DNA of 64,000 nt from Clitoria ternatea (Eukaryota; Streptophyta; Magnoliopsida; Fabales; Fabaceae). Positions 23,973 to 34,308 of the stretch are shown one piece after another; the stretch's first letter is position 1, and every line of letters begins with the position of its first letter. Location: contig CM075676.1 of assembly GCA_037962975.1 (NCBI GenBank), positions 96,480,001 through 96,544,000 of the forward strand, read 5' to 3'. A program made the position numbers and the translations under genes. The notes beneath the pieces are model-generated. The model did not search any database. It saw only the letters and a program-made list of their open reading frames with translations, and was not told the DNA's origin.

Positions 23973-24022
23973 CAACGGTCATAACGGCTAGTCCAACGGC
24001 TAGTTGCTAACGGCTAGTCGTC
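23973..24022 (+). repeat. AACGGCTAG short repeats
   Basis: The string aacggctag occurs three times, plus one related aacggtcat, within about 50 bp at irregular 9-18 bp spacing. Confidence 0.8.
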
Positions 24023-24366
24023 CAGTAATTAATTCTTAGTAGTCCATTTTACTATGTTGCGAGTAGGAATTTTAATTTATAGATGTTACGGATTATATTA
24101 AGTGATGTTTTGATGGATTAAGAAATATAATTATTGAGGTGTTTAGAGTTAATCATCATTTTAAGATGAGCATGGTTAACAAAATTAAGAGGGTGATATT
24201 TTTGAGTTTAGGAGAAATTACCTGGTAAGATTGAAAAGAAGTAAGTGGCAACATCAAGGAAAGAATACATAATTATCAATAAAGCTAGAAAACATATTTG
24301 GATAGTTCACTTAGTTTATCCTTGGTAAGATTTAAAAATAACAAATTTCGAGGACAAAATTTCTTT

Positions 24367-24379
24367 AGGGGAGTAAAGT
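24367..24379 (+). other. Polypurine tract of element C
   Basis: AGGGGAGTAAAGT immediately precedes the 3' LTR TGTAACATCTC and follows TTTCGAGGACAAAATTTCTTT. Confidence 0.9.
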
Positions 24380-27300
24380 TGTAACATCTCATTTTCAACA
24401 CAAATAGAAAATAGATATTAATATATCTTTAATGAGAAATACTTACTATTAGTTAGTTTATTATTATCATTTTTTATGAAATTTTGGTATTTATATTTAA
24501 TTATTTGTTTTTTAAAATAAAATAAAATAAAATAATAAAAATAAAAATATTTATGTATTTTGAATGAGAATTTTAAAATGACTTAATTAGTATTTATTGA
24601 TTAATGAAATTATATTAAAAATTTTAAATATATTTATTATTCACAACTTTTAGTTTATGTTTTTATATTTATGTTTTTACATATTTATGATTTAACTCTT
24701 ATTAGAATTTTAAAATAAAATTTTGAAGGAATTAGACTATGGCTCTTTAGAACTTTTTGATCTACATAATATTTATGATTTTCTTGAATTTTTTTGAATT
24801 TTTTGAAATATTTAAATAAAATAATATATTTTAAATAATTTTAAATTCATATAAAGTTACTTAAAATTAAAAGTATTTACAAAAAAGTGAATTTAAATTA
24901 TAAGAAAATTTTCTAAAATCCATTTCAAGTAGACTTATCTAAAAATTATCAGTTTGAATAAAATCTTATTTTTACCAAACGTAAAAAAATCGAAAACATA
25001 CGAATAAATTTTTATTAACAGAAAATTTTAGATTTTTAAAATTTAAACTTTATATTACTTATAATAAAATTAGTGAGAACTGATATAATATCGCTAAATT
25101 TCAAAAAGGACTGATTTTGAATATTTAAAATATGCCGAGTGAAAGGTTACTATTTGGCTTAATAATTCAGCCGACATTTACTATGCAAAATATTGTGCAT
25201 GTACGAAATTTTCAAAAGGTGCACAGTAACTAGGATTGAATTTTCAAAAAATGCACAGTACTTTTATATTAAAATAATGGAATGTATAGTAATTTTCCTT
25301 CCTATAAATACCGAAGGAATTCTTCTTTAGAATTCACAATTTCAGATTAAGTTTTCTTAATATAGTAGTGCTAGTAAGACAGTGGTGGAAGTAAGAGAGA
25401 GAAACAAATTTTTTTGGAAGAAGGTTCTGCTAAAATCCTAAGGTAAGAATACATCTCTTTTATATTTTTTAGGGTTATTTTCATATCGTTTTTAGAAATC
25501 TATTATTATACTGAAAATAATATTATTTTAAGTTACTATTCTAAATAGTAAAATACTATTTCAATAGTAAATTACTATTTCGATAGTAAATTACTATTTA
25601 CTGTTACTATTTACTGTTACTATTTACTTTTACTATTTACCATTACTATTCACGATTTACTATTTACCATTACTATTCACGTTTTACTATTTACTATTAC
25701 TATTCACTATTCACTATTCAAAATTTACCATTTCTGCTTTAAGTAGTAATCTTAATTTTTATCTTGTAACTATATTAAAATGAAATTGGCTTGTTTTAGA
25801 ACTCAGAGACGAGGCGCGCACGGATTTTCAATAACGAATCAGTATACAAGAGGTAAGGGGGAGTGAGATAGGAATATAATATGAAAAGACATAAGAATAA
25901 TGGAAGGAGTCCCCTACTCCTTTAAAATTTAATAATATTATTATTTTAAATAATAACTGTTTAACTTAAAAAAAATTTATAATAAATTTTAAATTGAGTA
26001 TCTTGTGTAACTTGATCTGAATACCTATGCAAATACCTGGATAACCTATGTGAACTGGACTGAACCTATGCAAGGACTTGGACTATTATGACCTGTATGG
26101 ACTGAACTATACCTATGCGAAGACTAGATTATATATATGAACTTATATAAACCTGTGAGAGGAATGGACTATAAGGACTCAAAATCAACTCTACTAATTT
26201 AAATAACCATTAAAATTTGAATTATATTTATGAGTGATGTTTAGTTGATTTGACTTAATTATAATTAACTATATGTAATTTTGATTAATGATATTGTGAT
26301 TTATAATATTATAATATGATTGATGATATGTAATTATGATTAATAATATTTATGATTGATGATATTTGATTGTGATTGATGACATTACAATACTTGATTG
26401 TGGTTGATGAATGATTGATGACCTTGTGATATGAAGTTTGAGCATATAACAAGCATGACAGAAAGTTAAAACTCAGTAAGAATTTTCTTACCTTACTCTT
26501 TAAAGTTTTAAGAGAAAGTATTTTATAATTATTTTAGTCTTTTATTTCTTCTTAGAAATTATTTTCATTAACTTTATTTTTAATCTCTAGAATAAAATCT
26601 AGTATTAGAAAGAAGCTATTTTATGAAAATTAAAGTTTAAGATAATTAATTCTTGAATTAAAGAAAATTTTTATAGTTTTAAGTATTCTTAGTTAATGAT
26701 TCTAAAAAAATTATTTTCTTTTAGTAATCAGAAGTTTAAAGTAAATTATTTTAGTTTTCCCTAATGAAATAACTAAAGGATATTTTGTTATAGTTGAGAT
26801 TTCTAAACTCAATCTAGTTAGGATTCAAATTGAGAAATATTATGTAAATATGTGAAGTTTTTTAAAAGAAAGTTTTGAGATATTTAAGACTTGAAAACTC
26901 AATTTTAGTGAGATCTGAATTCAGAAACTATACTAAATTTATTTCTATATAACAGAAGTTTAAAGAAGAACTTATGAGAATGTACAGTTTATTGAGATAA
27001 TTTTGTGAACCTTTATGGTATTTAATAATTGAGTTTCTAAAAGTCTTAACAACTAAATATGCGAGTAGTTCATGCATCATGAATCATTAAAGAGAAATGA
27101 GATATGATATTGCCTGGGGACGGATTATAGAAACCGAGGATACATTAGAGGAGGCTTAATTGCGAGCCTTGGGATGAAAGGGTGTGAAAGGGTGCTTCAG
27201 GTGACCTGGGGTCGCTCCCTAGTGTCGGATACTTTCACAATAAAAACTTTCTCAGTATTACTAGTCTCTAAGTGTTTCCACGCCAGTTGAGCTGTTCATA

Positions 27301-28085
27301 TGCTATGAAGGCATTTATGTTATTATCCGGAATTATGGAATAGTGTAAACTTCTGGTTGGCCCAGTACAAACTAAAACTTTAAGGGCCCACATGCATAAA
27401 CTGAATGAGAGAGTATTAAAAGTATTACATGTCATACATGTGATTGTGATATTCTGTGTGAACGGTTGTGAATGAAAGTATGATTGTTATGCGTATAAAA
27501 ACCTTACAATTATAATTAATTGTGTATGAGATTATGAATGATATTATTTTATTAGATTGTGAAAACCCTTATACTTATGTCTTATTTGTAAAGTATTATA
27601 TTCTGTTTCTCACTCCTTCTTGTTTGCATTTTGTGTCCAAAATATATGTTATATGATATATAGCTAGCAATTCAAGATGAACGGATGAAATTACAAGAGG
27701 TAAATTGGTCTCATCCTCAATAGGATAGGAGAAGAGATGTGACAAGAGTAGAATTCAAAATCACATGGTTTAAAAATAAGGAAATGATTGGTTACAGTCA
27801 AAGTAGAGGTATTAAATCTTTTGTTTTAGTTTACCTTAATACAATATTAAGTTAGATGATTGTAATTCAAGGTAAAGGTTAAACTTTAATAAACCTTATT
27901 CTTTGGATATGATATTGTAATCTTTGATCACTTATAATTTTCTGAAAGTTTATTTTATCATTCTGAATAATTTGAAACTTTTTACTTTCAAAATTCAAAG
28001 AAAATTAGATGTATATACGTCCTTGTATACGCGAGATAGGAAGTGATAAATATGTATATCTTTCTAAAAATTTTAAAAGCAAGAA

Positions 28086-28127
<42 letters not shown>

Positions 28128-28148
28128 TGTATATAAGGAGGTGTTACA
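24380..28148 (+). repeat. 3' LTR of element C
   Basis: 3769 bp; same ends as the 5' LTR. Differences include an expanded (TA)n tract at 28088-28125, an extra segment near 26040-26080 and the motif GCCGAGTGAAAG at 25133-25144 where the 5' LTR has AATGAGTGAAAG. It carries an AGGTAAG site at 25441-25447. Confidence 0.95.
28088..28125. repeat. (TA)n microsatellite near the 3' LTR end of element C
   Basis: About 19 TA units; the matching site in the 5' LTR has only about four, so the expansion followed insertion. Confidence 0.95.
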
Positions 28149-29218
28149 TGTAACGTCCTAGGTCATTTTTCATTTATTTTTATTCGTTTAATTAAAATTC
28201 ATAATAATTTTTTCGCAAAGTACATCAATAAATAATTTGATATTTATAAAATAATCATTTTTAGTGAAAGGTACTAAAATATAGAGTATATTACAGTTTG
28301 AAACCCCTAAAAGCCCTTCAAAATGAAAGGAACACCAAAACTGAAACAGGGCGTCAGGCCCCACGCGTAGCGTGTGCTACTGTCATGTGTTTTAGCCTTT
28401 CGACCAACTTCAGACCTACCCCATTGGCCCGTCTTAGGTCTGATTGCTACAAAACTTTATAGGCCACATATTTTCCCCATTCTAGAACTGTTGGCGCTGT
28501 CCGTTCGTCAAAATTCTATCATATGCGCGAGTTATGCGTAAAATGCAGTTTAACTCGTTTAAGTGTAAAACCCTTGCACCAAATCACCTGAATGGACTCC
28601 AAATGGTCCAAGGCCTATATGTATAGTTTTTAAATGACCTAGGGAACCTATTGGTCCCTTCCTGAGATTCTGAAGCCCTCCAGATCTTAATTTTTCCTAT
28701 TTAGTTCCTTAATTCTATATGAATCCTTCATAATTCACTATATATATAATCTTCATTAAACAACTAAGGCATCAAGTAATTCTTCAATCACATTTACACA
28801 ACCATTAGCAGCATACCCAAATCCTACTCATATTACTCATCACACAAACTTTTTTGGCTCCATGCCACTAATGCATATTATTCACTAAAATCCACATATC
28901 ATTCAACACCATTGTTCATTTTGTCTAATTCCACACGTAATTCACCTTACACATAATTCACAAACATAAAATAACATATCACAAGCTGCTCAAACCACTC
29001 ATCCAACATATCATTCACACACTGCAGTACCTGTTAATTTCATGCAATCACGCAATGGCTTCATGCCTTACATCTGCTTATGCGTAAACATCAAGACCAC
29101 GCATACCCAATCAATTAAATACTCAAGTAGCTTCGTGCTGCTTGATACCATCACATCTTTAACCATTAATTCGAATCGTACATCACAACCACAAAGTAAT
29201 ATAATTTTACATTCCCAT

Positions 29219-29247
29219 AAATAAATAAATAAATAAATAAATAAATA
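29219..29247. repeat. (AATA)n microsatellite
   Basis: About seven units of aaat/ataa in LTR-B. Confidence 0.9.
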
Positions 29248-29738
29248 TAAGTACATATATAATCATTATTACATTAACTTCCTCTTCGCCCGACCTCATT
29301 TAGCGCTTGCCTCCGTGGTGTACAACCATAACCTGCCAGCAGTCACTAAAACCACAACAATAGGGGGTGTGTGACTATAATTATGAATCAATATAAAAAA
29401 AGGCAAACATACACTAGGAGAAGCGTAATCTAGTTACCCTACTAGTTAACAACATTATTTTGATCAATTTAAGTGGCGTAAGTATAATCCACCTTACATT
29501 ATTTTCAACATTAATAGACACAAGTTCATTCTATTATCCAATTATTAGCATAGCATCCTCATCACTTAATTGCCCTGAAGTATCATTCATATCTCCATCA
29601 AAGCACTCACATTCCATTTTCACTTACTAAGCTTAATCCAAAATTACTAAGTACATTGTGTATACCAATATAACATCACTCAGTTCATCGTACGAATTTA
29701 ACATAGACATATACATATAACAATCAACCACACATATA

Positions 29739-29741
<3 letters not shown>

Positions 29742-29775
<34 letters not shown>
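29742..29775. repeat. (TA)n microsatellite
   Basis: About 17 TA units in LTR-B. Confidence 0.95.
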
Positions 29776-29777
<2 letters not shown>

Positions 29778-31791
29778 TCACAAGTCAAGGCATGCATAGC
29801 ATAACTGACTCTCACATAGCATTTATGACGCCCTAGTATCCAGATACTAAAAGGATCAACCTTCAGCTGGGTTTTCTACTTGACACCCCGTGAACCCGAC
29901 TTGGTTCACTGAGCCCGACTTGGCTCCCCCTCAACCACTAGGTCTTACTTGACCCCCTTGGATAGCTCAACTAGGCACAAAAATCACGGGAGCCAGAAAA
30001 CGAGCGTGACATATACCGTCGGTTGTCCTCCACCACATAAGTCATATAATCAATCATATCATACTCATCCCATGGCACGACAACAACAATTAAAAATCAT
30101 CATTGGGGCGGCCAACTTGCCATGCCCATCCACACGATGCCACAAGGTATCTCAAGTCTTTATTTATACTCACTTTCAACAATTAATCATTTTAACTCAT
30201 AACTCATAGAGTACTACACATACATAGATTTTACATGTTTATTTATTAGCATTCTATCAAATAATCAATCAATTCAATACACTCCATAACATATTTCCAT
30301 GTAAGCATATATCCGCATATCGCGTCACCTATATATTATATCATTATACACATCAGTTCAACATACATCACCATTAACATGAACTTACCAATATATTCTA
30401 GCAAGAATTATACATCAAAACCATACTCATGATTCTCACATACATAAACATATACATATATCAACCCTATCTTTATTAGCAACATTCCATTTTATTATGA
30501 TTCCTTATCAAGGCTATTCATTATAATTTATAATCTCATATATTCTCCCTAATTACACTTACTACACTAATATTGCTTACATATGTTATCAATTACCAAT
30601 TATCATTTTCATCATTATGGGTTTCACCTCTAGCCACATAGTCCTTATATTGTTCTAATATTATTTATGCATCAATACTATAATTTATCAGTTTTTCCCA
30701 CTTACTTACCTCACTTTTATCTATTCATGTATATGCAAAACCCACTTAAACTCACCTTCTATCTTATAACTTACTAACATGTACATTAATTTTCTTAGTG
30801 TCACAACACTATTATACCACTTAATCGTTTATCAGTTGTTAATTATTCTACCTTCTTTACTTTAATGATCTCACTTACTTCAATTTCTCATAACTTACGA
30901 CTCATCATAAATTATCCAAGTTAAATTAAAATTATCGAAGACGGCTATAACATACATTTTTCCTACGCCCCACTGGTGTAATTACATTTTTATATTAATC
31001 CTAACCCAGCACACCCTCCTTACCTCGATTCCAAGCTTTCTAAAGCTTCAAATCAATTGTCGGGTTCCTCCGAAGCTCATCAAAACTCTAAAATTAAATT
31101 CAAAAAATTTCCATAAATATCATAACTGCTAAAACCATAACTCATAACCTTAAAGTAATTCCTAATATCAATCCAAGGTCATCGAAGCTTACCATTTCCA
31201 ATTCTTATCCTCGTTTTCAAGGCCCACCGTATCAAACGGCCTTTCAATCCTTAAATCCGAACCTACAAGCACCAAAATATGAAATTCATTAACTTTCCAT
31301 TATATCCATCGTCCTAGGAACAATATTTAAGCTCCCTATAACTACAAAACACAAGATCATGGCTTCCCCACCAACATGCACGCGCGATTTAAGAGAAAAG
31401 GAGTAGAGGGGAAGAAGAAAATGTGAAATTAAAGGTGCCCCAATGCTTACCTTGCTTCCTATGTCCAAAGATGCAAGGAAATCACAAGCATTCACCAATT
31501 TCACGTCACCACACGCAAGAGAGAAGAAAAGAAATAAAGAAGAGCATCCTCCATTATGTTTTGCATGCCCTATTTTAAAATAGGTCGCGACGCTGATGCT
31601 ACGCGTCAGGTCACTTGAGTTGCCCTGATGCTACGTGCCACAACCACGCTATGCGTCAGGTACCTGATGTAATTTCCTTTAAATTTTATTTTTAAATTCA
31701 ATAATTCACTTTATCTCCCTTAATTCTCATAATTTTAAATCAAAATTCATTTAATTATTTATCCCAATTATTAAATACTAGGGATGTTACA

Positions 31792-31796
31792 CCATG
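31792..31796. repeat. Target-site duplication ccatg of LTR-B (right)
   Basis: Matches 18167-18171, 13.6 kb away across element C and LTR-B. Confidence 0.9.
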
Positions 31797-32307
31797 GCTA
31801 TTGCCAGAACTTACCAAAACAAGGAAAAATTGAGAATTCTTCAATACCCGACGCTGTTTGAACTAGAGAATAGCACCAATCCACTCTAAATTCACGAAAT
31901 TGAAGGAAATTAAGGATGAGTTTTCATGAATTGCACAAAACCAACATTGAGTTCATGATTTTACCTCAAACACACAAAATAGGAGTTTCACCCAAGCTGT
32001 CCATGGTTGTCACGAGTAAAAGAAGGAGGAACATGAAATCTTGCCTTAGCTTGAATGAATTTGGAAGAAGAAGATGGATGAAGTGGAGCTTGAAGCCGCA
32101 GAGAGGAGAAAAAGGAAAGGAAATTTGTTTTTCTCCTACTGCATGCATAAGAAACAAGTGAAATTAGAAAAGGAAAGTTGAATTGGGATTTATGTCATTA
32201 AAGGTATAATGGTAAATCCACATTCTTCTTAATTAATTAATCATTCTAATCCCCACCTAATTACTACTCAATTTAATTTACCCACAAATTCCAATTAGGA
32301 GGTTACA
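31797..32307 (-). mobile_element. LTR-A, right (5') portion
   Basis: Continues after the LTR-B target duplication and ends CCAATTAGGAGGTTACA, which forms a plausible inverted end with TGTAACATCCC at 14394. With this segment included, the AGGTAAG site of LTR-A falls about 0.9 kb from the LTR start, as in the other long LTRs here. That supports the join. The small ORFs at 31916-32161 (plus) and 31966-32157 (minus) have no recognisable product. Confidence 0.6.
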
Positions 32308-34308
32308 ATTATTACTCCTATATAAGTTTTTTTTTATCTAAAATAATCTTCTTTAACTTGGATGGTAATGAAAATAAAGAGTATTTTTTATAAGAATTAG
32401 TTAAAGTTAAATTGCAATAAATAAACTGGAATGAAAAATATATTCTTCCAAAAGATGTGCAAAGTGTTCTCCGTTTTTTTAGAATAAATCAATGTAATAA
32501 AAGATGTTTCAATACTTCATTTTACACTTTCCGACATGTTTCGATTTATAATTTTGTAAATATAAAACATATTCATTCTAGTAACGAAATCAAGTTGCCT
32601 AAAAAGTTCTTTGTTATGAGAGGAACAAGACAAAGAAGTCAACGGATGATTCGTTGGAGTAAATCCTTATGTTGATTTTTTTGCATAGGTTATGTATTTT
32701 TTTTCTTGAAAGTTTAAAATTTTAATTTAATTTTTAAATTTATTAATGAAAAACCTAAAGACTAATAAGTCAATTATTTATGTAAATTGGGATCAAACCT
32801 CTAACTACACATATTTACAGAATAAAGTAATAAACTACTACATCAACCATATTAATTATTAATTATTTATAACTCTATTTACTTAACTAATTATCAAAAT
32901 TAATCTACTAGCACTGAAACACTAAATGGGATCTGGGGAGGGTCTATTCTTATTAGAAAATAAAAATTGTTTGTCTAATTTTCTACACGCGGCGTGTTTT
33001 AGCAGAGAGTGGAGATATAGTAGTATGTACATGTCTCTATCTCACCAACTTTGTTTGCAAAATTGGTCTGGGCACGGCATCATGTTTCAATGAATTTTTT
33101 ATGTTACTCAAATAAGTATATAATTGACTGTTATTGACCAAGAAAAAAGAACAGCGTAACTGCTTCTTAAAGTTCAATCTCTTCGGCATTACGGAGTGCT
33201 TATAACTGATTTTAAATCTACTTATTAGTTGAATTTACTACAAGCCAATTTTCAAAGATTGTTGTATAAAACTAAGAAATTGTAATTTTTTAAATTATCA
33301 ATAGGAAAAGCTTTTTTTATTTTTGTTTGATATACTATTTTTAGATTTGAATGGAACAAGTTCACTGTAAGTTTAGATGTACTTATTACTGTAATTGAAT
33401 TCTCTATAAGCGATTTTTCAAAGACTATTGTGTAATTAAGAAAGTTGTTACAAAATCATTAAAAATGAAAAATAAATGTTCTTTTTTCTTTTTTGTTTTA
33501 TACTCTTTTTAGATTAGAATGGAATAGAATTGGTGTGAATGATAAATCTATCCTCTAACATAACCACGTAACTCTTTCTATCTTGAGTAGAAATTCTTTA
33601 CTCGATCTAGCAATAATGAAAAACCCCGCGCTATTCAAACTCTCGAGTTGTTTGAGGAATTTCAGTTTCACAGAACTTCCATCAAAGTTCCTTTTATCCT
33701 ATGAATTGAAGAGGCTGTGGCAGATAGTTTTGACTTTCCAAAAGTTTTTGTCAAAATACATTTAATTACATTTAGATGTACGAATGCCTTAGTCTGAAAG
33801 TAAATCTTTCTTAAATTTAATTACATTTAGAATTGATTACGTATAAATTCTATATATTGCTTATTTTAATACTTTTTTAAATATTTTTAATATAATTTAT
33901 CAAAATAAATTATTTTTATCTTATACCAAGAACTCTTTTAATAAAATTCATAATATAATTTCTCATATAAAAATAATTTATTAGTCTCCATGAAGAGTAA
34001 AAACACTTTCCCCTTCACACGTCTTCACTTTATGGGAGTCTGATCCGGGACGGGGCAGTTTGTGGGATAGAACTCACAAATTAATATTAAATTCAATAAG
34101 CTGCACAAAGCAAACACGTAGCCAGAACAATTATATCAACGTCAAAAACAAAGGAGCTTCATCAATTAGTGAAGTAACCAATATCCATATAACTGTCTTA
34201 TTGATTCACCATGGATCCCTGAAAGTTAACAAACATAACTGAAGAAAATAAAACAACAAAAAGTTGACATTTTTCATGCCTCGGAAGGCTATGGAAGCAC
34301 AGAAGACT
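32308..34308. other. AT-rich intergenic region
   Basis: No gene recognised. The 72-codon ORF at 32457-32675 and the 60-codon ORF at 33583-33765 show no family resemblance. A diverged direct repeat of about 160 bp (about 33200-33345 and 33362-33520) is visible. The right end should include the COX6B 3' UTR and polyadenylation signals. Confidence 0.7.
33200..33520. repeat. Diverged direct repeat, period about 164 bp
   Basis: Two copies share gtgcttataa/ctgtaagttt, a tactacaagccaatttt/tctctataagcgattttt block (33233 and 33397) and a T-rich stretch ending tttttagatt-gaatgg. Confidence 0.65.

Larger units (their letters stand above)
21895..24379 (+). mobile_element. Internal non-coding region of element C
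   Basis: 2485 bp between PBS and PPT. AT-rich, with stops in all frames. It holds a (TA)n tract (22942-22975) and a short aacggctag repeat (23973-24022). A less AT-rich stretch at 23780-23880 might be captured host sequence but shows no readable protein. Confidence 0.85.
18177..28148 (+). mobile_element. Element C: full-length non-coding (LARD-like) LTR retrotransposon
   Basis: 9972 bp with long LTRs (3718 and 3769 bp), TSD tgtaa, a PBS TGGTATCAGAGCAG and a polypurine tract. The 2.5-kb internal region has no ORF of 60 codons or more and no recognisable gag or pol motif. Long LTRs around a long non-coding interior is the architecture called LARD. The sequence before its PPT (AATTTCGAGGACAAAATTTC) closely matches that of the Tekay element in this window, and it shares the initiator-Met PBS. 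This suggests a Tekay-related parent and mobilisation in trans. LTRs differ by a few percent in stretches compared by eye, making it clearly older than the Tekay insertion. Confidence 0.93.
28149..31791 (-). mobile_element. LTR-B: solo LTR, interrupted at its first bases by element C
   Basis: 3643 bp from TGTAACGTCCTAGG to CTAGGGATGTTACA, flanked by the 5-bp duplication ccatg (18167-18171 and 31792-31796). There is no PBS, PPT or coding sequence between the ends, so it is a single LTR left by recombination between two LTRs. It is related to the LTR at 1-2340, which lies in the opposite orientation (shared block near 29830-29960). Orientation is inferred from an AGGTAAG site on the minus strand at 31019-31025. 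Short ORFs inside are not genes. Confidence 0.9.
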
